A program made the translations under genes and the position numbers. Below, piece after piece: positions 44,149 through 53,641 of a stretch of DNA of 64,000 bases (the stretch's first letter is position 1; every line of letters starts with the position of its first letter). The notes beneath the pieces are model-generated. The model had not been told where the DNA came from. It searched no databases and was given only the letters and a program-made list of their open reading frames with translations. The DNA comes from Bacilli bacterium (GTDB lineage Bacteria; Bacillota_I; Bacilli_A; RF39; UBA660): NCBI GenBank assembly GCA_016293205.1, contig JAEDES010000002.1, forward strand, positions 36,524-100,523. The letters run 5' to 3'.

Positions 44149-46110
44149 CTAAGTACCTACTTCATTAGAATAAATTTCATCAAATACAGGATCACTTGCA
44201 TTAGGTTCAGTTCCTTTTAAAAAATACATTAATACTTTCTTACTTTTATCATCAGTAACAGGTTTACCTGATATAGGATCAACAAATACCCCAGATACAT
44301 TATTAGGTACGTCATACCAAACAGATTTATTATCTTTACCAATCATATATCCCTCAGTTGCATTAAACCATATATTTTGAGCATATTTATACTCAGTAGA
44401 ATTAATATTATGATTATCATCATAACCAACCCAAACCCCTGTAACAACATCTTTATTGTATCCAATATACCAATTATCAGTATTAGTAGTTCCACTTTTA
44501 ATAGCATAAGTATGCGTTAATTTATTAGCAAGATTAACTGCAGTAGGATAATTATAATCAATAAAATTAGTATTATAAGTACAAGTTAACATATTATTTA
44601 AAATAAAAACTAAACTAGGATTAAGTACTAATTCTTTATCATGATTACATTCATATAAAACATTTCCATCCATATCTTCAATTTTCTCTATCAAATGAGG
44701 TTTAATCTTATAACCAAGATTTGCAAAACTAGCATAGCCAGAAACCATCTCAATAATATTAATTTCATTAGTACCAAGAGGCAAAGAAGGAATGTTTTCC
44801 AATTTAGCAGTAATTCCTACACGTTTAGCAGTATTAATTAATGATTCTCCTCCAAGAAATAGATGTGTTTTAACAGCATATATATTTTCTGAATAAGCAA
44901 TAGCAGCAGCCATTGAAATAGGACGATTACCATACTTATTATTATAATTTTTAGGAGAATAATCCTCTCCAGTCGCAAAAGAAAAAGTAGTCTCTTCACT
45001 TGTAAAAGCACTACTAGAAGTAAAACCATTCTCTAATGCAGAATAATAAAGAAATGGTTTCATAGTTGATCCAACTTGTCTTAAAGAATCAGTTGCTCTA
45101 TTATAAGAAGATATTTCATAGTTCTTCCCACCAATTAAAGCAATTATTCCACCAGTATCAGGTTTAATCATTACAGAAGCAACTTCTAAATTACTATTAC
45201 CTAAAGAATCACTTATAGAATTTTCTAACTTTTTTTGAGCATTATAATCTAAATTAGTATAGATTTTTAATCCAGTCATTTCATTATAATTCTTAGGAAT
45301 AGAATTAATACTTTCTAATTCGTCCAAAACAGCATCTTTATAATACATTAGTGAAGTAACTTCATCTTTACTATTAGTCTTAGTAAAAACAAGTTCTTGA
45401 TCATACGCAAAATCAGCTTCTTCTTGAGTAATATAACCATTATTTACCATTGTATTTAGTACAATTCTTTGTCTTTTTTTAGATAAATCATAATTAATTA
45501 AAGGAGAATAATTAGAAGGAGCCTTAGGAATACCTACTAAAATAGAAGCTTCTGCTAAAGTTAATTCATTAGCAGTCTTATTAAAATAATACTTACTAGC
45601 ATTTTCAATTCCATATTTACCATGACCATAATTAATAGTATTTAAATATCCCTCTAATATTTCATCTTTAGAATAATCATCTTCTATTCTTAAGGTGTAC
45701 CACATCTCATCCCATTTTCTTTTCCAAGTCTTCTCAAATTCTAAAAATAAATTTTTAGCATATTGTTGACTAATAGTAGATGCTCCTTGAATAGTGCTTC
45801 TATTAACAATATTTATATAACTAGCTTTAATTATTCTAAGTAAGTCAAAACCAAAATGTTTATAAAAATTTTTATCTTCAGTAGAAATAGTAGCATTAAT
45901 TAAATCATCAGAAATATAATCTAAACTTACCCATTCTTTAGATTCATTACCTTTAAAAAAAACCATATCATTATTATCAACTAACTGAATACTATTAGTA
46001 CTATTAATATTCAAGCTAGGAGATAGTTTAACATATAAAATACTAATTCCAATTACCATAAAACCAAGAAAAACACAAAAAAAGAAACATCTCTTAATAA
46101 ATTTTCTCAT
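44149..46110 (-). CDS. Class A penicillin-binding protein (PBP1-like)
   Basis: Bifunctional peptidoglycan synthase of 653 residues. An N-terminal membrane helix is followed by the glycosyltransferase domain (TEDKNFYKHFGFD with catalytic Glu, QGASTISQQYAKNLFL, EILEGYLNTINYGHGKYGIE) and the transpeptidase domain: STMK (SxxK), SEN (SxN) and KSGT (KTG). All catalytic residues are present. The frame is open 38 codons further upstream, but AAGGTGA lies before the ATG at 46110 and the extension would overlap the divergent ywiB promoter. It is the first gene of the only minus-strand block on the right arm. Confidence 0.93.
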   Translation of the reverse strand: MRKFIKRCFFFCVFLGFMVIGISILYVKLSPSLNINSTNSIQLVDNNDMVFFKGNESKEWVSLDYISDDLINATISTEDKNFYKHFGFDLLRIIKASYINIVNRSTIQGASTISQQYAKNLFLEFEKTWKRKWDEMWYTLRIEDDYSKDEILEGYLNTINYGHGKYGIENASKYYFNKTANELTLAEASILVGIPKAPSNYSPLINYDLSKKRQRIVLNTMVNNGYITQEEADFAYDQELVFTKTNSKDEVTSLMYYKDAVLDELESINSIPKNYNEMTGLKIYTNLDYNAQKKLENSISDSLGNSNLEVASVMIKPDTGGIIALIGGKNYEISSYNRATDSLRQVGSTMKPFLYYSALENGFTSSSAFTSEETTFSFATGEDYSPKNYNNKYGNRPISMAAAIAYSENIYAVKTHLFLGGESLINTAKRVGITAKLENIPSLPLGTNEINIIEMVSGYASFANLGYKIKPHLIEKIEDMDGNVLYECNHDKELVLNPSLVFILNNMLTCTYNTNFIDYNYPTAVNLANKLTHTYAIKSGTTNTDNWYIGYNKDVVTGVWVGYDDNHNINSTEYKYAQNIWFNATEGYMIGKDNKSVWYDVPNNVSGVFVDPISGKPVTDDKSKKVLMYFLKGTEPNASDPVFDEIYSNEVGT

Positions 46111-46217
46111 TATATGCATCACCTTGTTATTATTATTGATTACAATTGCCAAAATATGTATTAAAAAAATAAAAAATGTGCTATAATCTAAACTATAAAT
46201 TTGAAAGAGGTGATATT

Positions 46218-46580
46218 GTGTCAAAAGTAAATGCTAAAATTACATTACAAAATGCTGAAGATAATTTTGAATATGTTGTACCAGCTATTTATAATGATGA
46301 CGACAAAGTAATTATTTACAATGAACAAGATGATCAAAAAACATTAGTAAAATTCAACTATATCACCAAAGAACTAATCCGGGAAAACGATTCTTTATTA
46401 ATGAAATATAACTTTAACAAAGAAAAGAATTCTCAAGGAACTATTTATGTTAAAGGAATGGAGAAGAATTTAATTGTAACCATCAAGACAATAAAATTAG
46501 TCCGATGGGAAGATAACAATATAGAAATAGAATATCAAATAGAAAATGACAAGTTTAACTATAAAATAGAGGTGATTTAA
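46218..46580 (+). CDS. DUF1934 protein (YwiB family)
   Basis: 120 residues, predicted as a small beta-barrel of the DUF1934/YwiB (calycin-like) family. YNEQDDQKTLVKFNYITKELIRE and QGTIYVKGMEKNLIVTIKTIKL fit this family. GTG at 46218 is the start, directly after GAGGTGAT; an earlier in-frame ATG lies upstream of that ribosome site. ywiB-argS adjacency is the same as in Bacillus. TATAAT at 46184-46189 is a candidate -10. Function unknown. Confidence 0.85.
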   Translation: MSKVNAKITLQNAEDNFEYVVPAIYNDDDKVIIYNEQDDQKTLVKFNYITKELIRENDSLLMKYNFNKEKNSQGTIYVKGMEKNLIVTIKTIKLVRWEDNNIEIEYQIENDKFNYKIEVI

Positions 46581-48329
46581 ATGAGTATAATAAAAGAATT
46601 AACAGCATCATTAAAAGAAATAGTTAATAATGCTGGTTACGAAGTAGAGAATCTAATCTTACAACCATCAGGAAGAAAGGATTTAGGTCAATTCCAAATA
46701 AACGATGCTATGCCATTAGCCAAAAAATATGGTAAAGCACCAAGAATGATAGCTGAAGATATAGCTAAATTATTAGAACAAGATAATAGATTTACAAATA
46801 TAAATATTGCAGGTCCAGGATTTATTAATATTACTTTAACTGATGAATATTTATCAGAATTAATGAATAAAATATCAGAAGATTTGAATAATAATATTGA
46901 TAAAGAACAACCTAAAAAGATCGTATTAGATTACGGTGGAGCTAACGTAGCTAAAGCATTACACGTAGGGCACTTAAGAAGTGCTAATATTGGAGAAGCT
47001 TTAAAAAGATTAGCAAGATTACTTGGACATGAAGTTTTAGGAGATGCTCACTTAGGAGACTATGGAAGACCACTAGGACTAGTAGTATTAGAATTAAAAC
47101 ACATGTATCCAGAATTACCATATTTCGATGAATCATATGAAGGAGATTACTCTGAAGTAGAACTTCCAATTACTAATGCTGACTTAGAAAAGATTTATCC
47201 TCTAGCATCAACAAAAGCAAAAGAAGATGAAGCCTATCTAGAAGAAGGAAGAGAAGTAACTGCTAAAATCCAATCATATGAAAGAGGGTACTATGATTTA
47301 TGGAAAAGAGTAGTAGAAATATCTAAAGCAGATATTAATAAAACTTATAAAGAATTAAATGTAGATTTTGAATTATGGTTAGGAGAAAGTGATTCAGCAG
47401 AATACTTTGAAGAACTAATCAAAATATTTGAAGATAAAAACATCATAGTAGAAAGTGAAGGAGCTAAAATAGTAGAAGTTATCAAAGAAGATGACAAAGC
47501 TCCAATGCCACCACTACTATTAGTAAAATCAAATGGTTCAGTATCATATGAAACAACAGATCTTGCAACAATATTGCAAAGAAAGAAAGACTACAATCCA
47601 GATGAAATTTGGTACTGTGTAGATGGAAGACAAGACTTACACTTTGAGCAAGTATTCCGTGCTGCAAGAAAAGCAGAATTAGTAGATGAAAATGTAGTAT
47701 TAGAATTTATTGGATTTGGTACAATGAATGGAAAAGATGGAAAGCCATTTAAAACAAGAGATGGTGGAGTAATGACTCTAAAAAGTTTAATTGAACTAGT
47801 TAATGAAGAAACTCTAAAAAGAATTAATCCAGAAACAGTACCAGAAGAAGAAAGAGCAGAAGTTGCTAAAACAGTTGCTATTGCTGCTCTAAAATATGCT
47901 GACTTACTACCATACAGAGGCACTGATTATATATTTGAAGTAGAAAAATTTGCAGACCTAGAAGGAAAAACAGGTCCATACTTACTATATTCAACAATAA
48001 GAATGAAATCTTTATTAAATAAAGCAAAAGAATTAAAACAAGAAAGAATTCATACATTAAAAGGAGAAACAGAAACTGAAATAGCTTTAACTATTTTAAA
48101 TTTACCAATAGTTTTAACTAGATCACTAGAAACAAAAACTTTAAATGATATTGCAGAATATGTATATAAGTTAACTTCACTATATAATAAATTCTATGCA
48201 GAAAATAAAGTATTAGTAGAAGAAAATAAAGAATTACAAGAATCATGGTTAGTATTAACAAAACTTGTATATGATATAAATAACGTACTTTTAGATGTAT
48301 TAGGATTAAAAGTTCCTGAAAAAATGTAA
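46581..48329 (+). CDS. argS: Arginyl-tRNA synthetase
   Basis: Class Ia synthetase charging tRNA-Arg. The 582 residues have the N-terminal Add1 domain, the HIGH motif as ALHVGHLRSANIGEALKRL, and the C-terminal anticodon-binding DALR domain (KFYAENKVL...LGLKVPEKM). The KMSKS loop is not canonical; FKTRDGGVMTL stands there, as in many ArgRS where Lys elsewhere substitutes. It starts immediately after the ywiB stop, so the two are coupled. Confidence 0.97.
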   Translation: MSIIKELTASLKEIVNNAGYEVENLILQPSGRKDLGQFQINDAMPLAKKYGKAPRMIAEDIAKLLEQDNRFTNINIAGPGFINITLTDEYLSELMNKISEDLNNNIDKEQPKKIVLDYGGANVAKALHVGHLRSANIGEALKRLARLLGHEVLGDAHLGDYGRPLGLVVLELKHMYPELPYFDESYEGDYSEVELPITNADLEKIYPLASTKAKEDEAYLEEGREVTAKIQSYERGYYDLWKRVVEISKADINKTYKELNVDFELWLGESDSAEYFEELIKIFEDKNIIVESEGAKIVEVIKEDDKAPMPPLLLVKSNGSVSYETTDLATILQRKKDYNPDEIWYCVDGRQDLHFEQVFRAARKAELVDENVVLEFIGFGTMNGKDGKPFKTRDGGVMTLKSLIELVNEETLKRINPETVPEEERAEVAKTVAIAALKYADLLPYRGTDYIFEVEKFADLEGKTGPYLLYSTIRMKSLLNKAKELKQERIHTLKGETETEIALTILNLPIVLTRSLETKTLNDIAEYVYKLTSLYNKFYAENKVLVEENKELQESWLVLTKLVYDINNVLLDVLGLKVPEKM

Positions 48330-48437
48330 AAAAAGGTTGTAATTATAAAATATATATGTTATAAGTTTATTGGTAATTTTTTACCGAGAAAAAAGAATGA
48401 AAAAAACAACATATTATGTTTTTATATAGGAGGGCGT

Positions 48438-48884
48438 ATGAGTCTAAAAAAAATGTCGAAAGACGAGTTAGAGTTAATGTCTAACAAAGATATAACTTAT
48501 TTATTATTAGAAGAAAGTGCTAAACCAATTAACACATTAAATTTATTCAAAAAAATAGCAAAACTACTAGAACTACCAGAAAGTGCAATCGATTCTAAAA
48601 TCGCTGACTACTATACAGCTCTAGCTACAGATAAAAGATTCATCATGTTAGAAGATGGATCATGGGATTTAAGAAGTAGACATACTTCTGACAAAGTAAT
48701 TAAAATTACTGACGAAGATGATGAAGACGATATCGAAGAAAATGAAGAAGAAGAAGAAAACGAAGACGATATCGAAGAAGACAACTATGATGATACAGAA
48801 GATGAAGATTATGACGAAGACACTAATGAAGAATTAAAAGATTTAGTTGTAATCGATGAAGATGAATTAGAACTAGAACAATAA
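48438..48884 (+). CDS. rpoE: RNA polymerase delta subunit
   Basis: Firmicutes-specific RNA polymerase subunit that promotes recycling and promoter selectivity. The 148 residues have the folded N-terminal HARE-HTH domain (MSKDELELMSNKDITYLLLEES, FKKIAKLLELPESAIDSKIADYYTALATDKRFIMLEDGSWDLR) and a C-terminal tail that is almost pure Asp/Glu. AGGAGGG precedes the ATG. The leader has TTGTAA-17-TATAAG and a weak AACAT/ATGTT hairpin. pyrG and spo0F, which follow rpoE in Bacillus, are absent. Confidence 0.95.
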   Translation: MSLKKMSKDELELMSNKDITYLLLEESAKPINTLNLFKKIAKLLELPESAIDSKIADYYTALATDKRFIMLEDGSWDLRSRHTSDKVIKITDEDDEDDIEENEEEEENEDDIEEDNYDDTEDEDYDEDTNEELKDLVVIDEDELELEQ

Positions 48885-48947
48885 TCTAGTTTTTTTTCTT
48901 AAAAAGTTGTGATATAATACAACTGATTACCAGAAAGGGTGAAAAAT

Positions 48948-50015
48948 ATGATAGAAAGATTAGAAGCAACATTAGAAAAATATGAATTTTTAGAACAAGA
49001 ACTAACTAAACCTGAAATTCTAAGTGATATCAAAAAGACAAAAGAATACTCAAAAGAAATGTCTTCATTAGAAGATATAGTAGTATGTTATAAAAAATAT
49101 AAAAGAGTATTAGAAGATATTGAAAATACAAAAGAAATGGTAAAAGATTCAGAATTAGGAGAAATGGCTAAAGAAGAATTAAAATTATTAGAAGAAGAAA
49201 AAGCATCTTTAGACCAAGAACTAGAAATTTTATTAATTCCAAAGGATCCAAATGATGATAAAAACGTTGTTATTGAAATAAGAGGTGCAGCTGGAGGAGA
49301 TGAAGCAAATATCTTCGCTGGGGACTTATTTAGAATGTATACAAGATATGCAGAAAAACAAGGATTTTCATATCAAGTTTATAACTCAGTAGATGGAACT
49401 GCTGGAGGATTCAGTCAAATAGAATTTATTATTAAAGGTAAAAATGCTTATTCATTATTAAAATATGAAAGTGGTTCACATAGAGTTCAACGTGTTCCTG
49501 TAACAGAAGCAAATGGACGTTTACAAACATCAACTGCAACAGTATTAGTAATGCCAGAAGCAGATGATGATATTGATATTCAAATTAATCCAAATGATTT
49601 AAGAATTGATATCTATCGTTCAAGTGGATGTGGAGGACAAGGAGTAAATACAACTGACTCAGCTGTAAGAATTACTCACTTACCAACAAATACAGTAGTA
49701 ACATGTCAAAACGAACGCAGCCAAATTCAAAATAAAGAACAAGCTATGAAAGTATTAAAAACACGTCTATATGAATTAGAACTTCAAAAACAATTAGAAG
49801 AAGTTGGAGCAGAAAGACGTAGTAAAATTGGTTCTGGAGATCGTGCTGAAAAAATTAGAACTTATAACTATCCACAAAATAGAGTTACTGACCATCGTAT
49901 CGGATTTACAACTAAGAACTTAGATAGAGTAATGGACGGAGACTTAGAAGATATTATTAACGCTTTAATTCAAGAAGATCAAAAAATGAAATTAAAAGGA
50001 GAAACAGAAGAGTAA
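48948..50015 (+). CDS. prfA: Peptide chain release factor 1
   Basis: Class I release factor reading UAA and UAG. The 355 residues contain the GGQ peptidyl-hydrolysis motif in RSSGCGGQGVNTTDSAVRI and the domain 2 PVTEANGRLQTSTATV. The ATG at 48948 has GAAAGGGTG before it; a GTG at 48939 in that ribosome site is rejected. A TATAAT lies at 48911-48916. prmC overlaps its stop. The partner prfB would normally follow secA but is not seen there in this window. Confidence 0.96.
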   Translation: MIERLEATLEKYEFLEQELTKPEILSDIKKTKEYSKEMSSLEDIVVCYKKYKRVLEDIENTKEMVKDSELGEMAKEELKLLEEEKASLDQELEILLIPKDPNDDKNVVIEIRGAAGGDEANIFAGDLFRMYTRYAEKQGFSYQVYNSVDGTAGGFSQIEFIIKGKNAYSLLKYESGSHRVQRVPVTEANGRLQTSTATVLVMPEADDDIDIQINPNDLRIDIYRSSGCGGQGVNTTDSAVRITHLPTNTVVTCQNERSQIQNKEQAMKVLKTRLYELELQKQLEEVGAERRSKIGSGDRAEKIRTYNYPQNRVTDHRIGFTTKNLDRVMDGDLEDIINALIQEDQKMKLKGETEE

Positions 50016-50839
50016 TGACAGTAGATAATCTTCTGTTTTTTGCTAAACAGCACATTCATTCAGACCATGCTAAAATACTTCTAGCAGAACTATTAAATAA
50101 AAATCCATTAGAATTATTAACATGTTTAGAAGAAACTGTACCAGAAGAAACAGTGGAAATTTATAAAAAAGAAGTAATGGCTTTAGAAGAAGGAAAACCA
50201 CTACAATATGTAATAGGAAATGTTAATTTCTATGGAAATAAATTTTATATAAATGAAAATGTTCTAATTCCAAGATTTGAAACAGAAGAATTAGTAGAAC
50301 AAACAACAGAATATATAAAAAAGTTTTTCACAGAACCTGTGGATATAATTGATTTAGGCTGTGGAAGTGGAGTGATTGGACTAACTCTTGAACAAAAAGT
50401 TTCCACAAATTCTGTGGATTTAATAGATATAAGTGAAAAAGCTTTAGAAGTAACTAAAGTAAATAAAGAAAAACTAAATTCAAAAGCTAATCTAATTCAA
50501 AGTGATATGTTTGAAAACATAAATAAAAAATATGATGTCATAATAAGTAATCCACCATATATAAAAACAACAGAAGAAATAGAAGACATTGTATTAAATA
50601 ATGAACCACATCTAGCACTATTCGCAGGAGTTGATGGATTAGATTGTTATAAAAAGATTATTAATAATCTACCTAATCATATGAAAGATAAATGTTTAAT
50701 AGCCTTTGAAATAGGTATGACTCAAGCTGGGGATATAACAAATCTAGCCAAAGAAGTACTAGGAAATATCAAAGTAGAAGTAAAAAAAGACCTATCTGGA
50801 AAAGATAGAATGTTATTTATCTTTAAAAATCTTGAATAA
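50015..50839 (+). CDS. prmC: Peptide chain release factor N5-glutamine methyltransferase PrmC
   Basis: Methylates the Gln of the GGQ motif in RF1 and RF2. The 274 residues have an N-terminal helical domain, the LQYVIGNVNFYGNKFYINENVLIPRFETEELVE signature, SAM motif DLGCGSGVIGLTL and the NPPY motif (ISNPPYIKTTEE). It overlaps prfA (TAATG). A terminator with an unusual overlap onto spoIIR follows. Confidence 0.96.
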   Translation: MTVDNLLFFAKQHIHSDHAKILLAELLNKNPLELLTCLEETVPEETVEIYKKEVMALEEGKPLQYVIGNVNFYGNKFYINENVLIPRFETEELVEQTTEYIKKFFTEPVDIIDLGCGSGVIGLTLEQKVSTNSVDLIDISEKALEVTKVNKEKLNSKANLIQSDMFENINKKYDVIISNPPYIKTTEEIEDIVLNNEPHLALFAGVDGLDCYKKIINNLPNHMKDKCLIAFEIGMTQAGDITNLAKEVLGNIKVEVKKDLSGKDRMLFIFKNLE

Positions 50840-50849
50840 AATAAAAAAT

Positions 50850-50883
50850 AAAACCTCACTATAAAATTGAAAGTGAGGTTTTT
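50850..50883 (+). terminator. Terminator of prmC whose 3' arm contains the spoIIR ribosome site
   Basis: AAAACCTCACT (50850-50860) pairs perfectly with AGTGAGGTTTT (50872-50882), followed by T. The 3' arm contains GTGAGG, placed 7 nt before the spoIIR ATG (50886). Confidence 0.85.
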
Positions 50884-50885
50884 AT

Positions 50886-51380
50886 ATGAAAAAAACTCTA
50901 ATAATAATCGCAATAATAATAGTAGTAATGTCCCTAAGTAAGAATGAAACTATAATTATACCAAAAGAGTCCATTAGATTTAGAGTAATCGCAAATAGTA
51001 ATTCAAAAGAAGATCAAATGATAAAAGAAAGAGTAGTATCAAAACTAAAGAATAATTTAAAATCACTAAAATATACCCCTAAAAATATAAATGATACAAG
51101 ACAAAGTATCAATGAAAATTTAAAAGTAATTGATGAAACATTAAAACAAGAAGTAAAAGATTATTCTATTAATTATGGTTATAATTATTTTCCTGAAAAA
51201 GTATATAAAGGTATCTATTATGAAGAAGGAGAATATGAATCATTAGTCATAACTTTAGGTGAAGGAGTAGGCAACAACTTTTGGTGTGTATTATTCCCGC
51301 CACTATGTTTAATTGATGAAAATGAAGAAGAAGTAGAGTACACATCTTTTATTAAAGAACTAATTGATAAATATTTTTAA
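50886..51380 (+). CDS. spoIIR: Stage II sporulation protein R
   Basis: Forespore-secreted signal that activates SpoIIGA, which processes pro-sigmaE in the mother cell. The 164 residues begin with a secretion signal or anchor (about 3-16), then ESIRFRVIANSNSKEDQMIKERVV and the C-terminal GEGVGNNFWCVLFPPLCLIDE, both hallmark SpoIIR motifs. Length is near the family norm. The prfA-prmC-spoIIR order matches Bacillus. Its ribosome site lies in the 3' arm of the prmC terminator hairpin, which should block translation of read-through transcripts. Confidence 0.94.
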   Translation: MKKTLIIIAIIIVVMSLSKNETIIIPKESIRFRVIANSNSKEDQMIKERVVSKLKNNLKSLKYTPKNINDTRQSINENLKVIDETLKQEVKDYSINYGYNYFPEKVYKGIYYEEGEYESLVITLGEGVGNNFWCVLFPPLCLIDENEEEVEYTSFIKELIDKYF

Positions 51381-51441
51381 TTTTATGCATAAAATATCAT
51401 AGTAAATTTACATCTTCTTTACTTAGAAATCCTTGATTTCA

Positions 51442-51470
51442 TTGACAAAAAATAACTAATTACTTATGAT
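51442..51470 (+). promoter_or_regulatory. fba promoter
   Basis: TTGACA (51442-51447), a 17-bp spacer and TATGAT (51465-51470), directly before the fba ribosome site. Confidence 0.85.
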
Positions 51471-51487
51471 TAAAGTGGGTGATAGGA

Positions 51488-52333
51488 ATGTTAGTAAACT
51501 TCATTGAAATGATGAATAAAGCTAAAAAAGGACATTATGCTATTCCACAATTTAACATAAATAATTTGGAATGGACAAAATATATTTTAGAACAATGTAA
51601 TGAGATGAAAGTGCCTGTAATCTTAGGTGTAAGTGAAGGTGCTACAAAATATATGGGTGGATACATTGCTGTATCTAGTATGGTAAGAGGATTAGTAGAA
51701 TCTTTAGGTATCGAAATTCCAGTATGTATTCATTTAGATCATGGTACATCTTTTGAATCATGTAAAAATGCCATTGATGCAGGATATACATCAGTAATGA
51801 TAGATGCTTCAAAACATGAATTACATGAAAATATTCGTATTACAAAAGAAGTAGTAGATTATGCTCATGAAAGAGGTATAAGTGTAGAAGCTGAAGTAGG
51901 ACATATTGGGGGAACAGAAGATAATATTTCTGCAACTTCTTTAAATGCAACTTTAGAAGATTGCTTAGTACTTTATACAAATACAAATATTGATTCACTA
52001 GCTCCAGCACTAGGAAGTGTACATGGATTCTATAAAGGTGAACCAAACTTAGATTTTGAAACAATGGATATAATTAATAAAAAATTACCAATTCCACTAG
52101 TATTACATGGAGGAACAGGTATTCCAAATGACAAAATTCAAAAAGCAATAAGTTGTGGTATCTCAAAAATTAATATTAATACAGATCTACAAGCTGTATG
52201 GGCTAATGCAGTAAGAGAATTCTTAAAAGAAGATACAAAAGCTTATGATCCACGTAAAGTAATTGGTAGTGGAGAAAAAGCAATTAAAAATAGAATAAAA
52301 GAAATAGTTACTTTGTTTAAGACAAAGATGTAG
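51488..52333 (+). CDS. fba: Class II fructose-bisphosphate aldolase
   Basis: Zn-dependent glycolytic aldolase. The 281 residues have AIPQFNINNLEWTKYILEQC, the catalytic and zinc region VCIHLDHGTSFE, SVMIDASKHELHENI, VHGFYKGEPNLDFE, LVLHGGTGIPNDKI and INTDLQ. The ATG at 51488 follows the ribosome site; an earlier in-frame GTG is part of it. It has its own promoter and precedes murA, as in Bacillus. Confidence 0.96.
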   Translation: MLVNFIEMMNKAKKGHYAIPQFNINNLEWTKYILEQCNEMKVPVILGVSEGATKYMGGYIAVSSMVRGLVESLGIEIPVCIHLDHGTSFESCKNAIDAGYTSVMIDASKHELHENIRITKEVVDYAHERGISVEAEVGHIGGTEDNISATSLNATLEDCLVLYTNTNIDSLAPALGSVHGFYKGEPNLDFETMDIINKKLPIPLVLHGGTGIPNDKIQKAISCGISKININTDLQAVWANAVREFLKEDTKAYDPRKVIGSGEKAIKNRIKEIVTLFKTKM

Positions 52334-52356
52334 ATTTTTAAACGGAGGTGATGAAA

Positions 52357-53610
52357 ATGAAGTTGATGGAAATAGAGGGTGGCATAGAACTAAGTGGTAC
52401 TATCAGAATAAGTGGTGCAAAAAATGCAACAGTTGCATTAATTCCTGCAGCAATCTTAACTGATGAAGAAGCAACAATTTGTAATATTCCAGAAATAACA
52501 GATACTGAGGCATTATGTGATATTTTAAAAGCGTTAAACGTAGATGTAAAAAGAGCCAGTGAGAGTATTGTTATTAATCCACAAAATATGCAAAATATTG
52601 AAATTGGCGAGCAATTTTCAAAAAAACTAAGAGCGTCTTATTACTTTATGGGAGCATTATTAGGTAAATATAAAAAAGCAGTAATGTATTTCCCAGGAGG
52701 ATGTTCAATCGGTGCAAGACCTATTGACCTTCACTTAAAAGGATTTGAGGCTTTAGGAGCCAAAGTAACTAATGAAAAGAATAAATATATCGTAGAAGCA
52801 GAAGAACTACATGGAGCAAATATCTATTTAGATATAGCATCAGTAGGAGCAACTATTAATATTATGTTAGCAGCAGTACGCGCAAAAGGTAAAACAGTAA
52901 TTGATAATGCTGCAAAAGAACCAGAAATCGTAAATGTAGCAACATTCTTAAATAATATGGGAGCAAAAATAACTGGAGCAGGAACATCAACAATTAAAAT
53001 TGAAGGTGTAGACTACTTAGGAAAATGTTTCCATGAAGTTATACCAGATAGAATTGAAGCAGGAACATATATTATCATAGGAGCACTATGTGGTAATCCA
53101 ATAAAAGTAGATAATATTATTCCAGAACATGTAGATTCTTTAATATCAAAATTAGAAGAAATAGGTGTAGATATCCAAGTAGGAGCAGATTATGTTATTG
53201 TTACTCGTGGAGAAAAATATAAATCTACAAACGTAAAAACAGCTGTTTATCCAGGATTCCCAACTGACTTACAACAACCATTTACTGTTTTATTAACACA
53301 AAGTAATGGAAAATCAAAAGTAACAGAAACTATTTGGGAAAACAGATTCATGCATATACCATATCTTAACGATTTAGGTGCAGATATTGTCGTAAAAAAT
53401 CAAACTGCTACAATTGTAGGTAAATCTGAATTAAAAGGTACTAATGTCGTAGCAACAGACTTACGTGCAGGAGCTGCTATGGTAGCTGCAGGACTAAAAG
53501 CTGAAGGAAAAACAACTATTACAAATGTAGAACATATCCTACGTGGTTATGAACAAATCATTGAAAAACTAACAAGTGTTGGTGCTAAAATTGAAATAAA
53601 AGAAATATAA
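52357..53610 (+). CDS. murA: UDP-N-acetylglucosamine 1-carboxyvinyltransferase
   Basis: First committed step of peptidoglycan precursor synthesis: enolpyruvyl transfer to UDP-GlcNAc. The 417 residues include SGAKNATVALIPAAIL and the active-site loop GGCSIGARPIDLHLKGFEALGA, in which the Cys is present. GGAGG stands 8 nt before the ATG at 52357; the in-frame GTG and ATG at 52348-52353 are in the ribosome site. Only this one murA lies in the window. rho, which follows murA in Bacillus, is absent. Confidence 0.97.
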   Translation: MKLMEIEGGIELSGTIRISGAKNATVALIPAAILTDEEATICNIPEITDTEALCDILKALNVDVKRASESIVINPQNMQNIEIGEQFSKKLRASYYFMGALLGKYKKAVMYFPGGCSIGARPIDLHLKGFEALGAKVTNEKNKYIVEAEELHGANIYLDIASVGATINIMLAAVRAKGKTVIDNAAKEPEIVNVATFLNNMGAKITGAGTSTIKIEGVDYLGKCFHEVIPDRIEAGTYIIIGALCGNPIKVDNIIPEHVDSLISKLEEIGVDIQVGADYVIVTRGEKYKSTNVKTAVYPGFPTDLQQPFTVLLTQSNGKSKVTETIWENRFMHIPYLNDLGADIVVKNQTATIVGKSELKGTNVVATDLRAGAAMVAAGLKAEGKTTITNVEHILRGYEQIIEKLTSVGAKIEIKEI

Positions 53611-53641
53611 TTAAATATATTTCTTTTTTTATGGAGGAAAA

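Noticed and set aside
46111..46224. 38-codon N-terminal extension of the class A PBP
   Set aside because: It would overlap the divergent ywiB promoter and start; AAGGTGA directly precedes the ATG at 46110.
48330..48437. Riboswitch or T-box in the rpoE leader
   Set aside because: Only a short GGTAA/TTACC hairpin and a weak AACAT/ATGTT stem are visible, too little for a known element.
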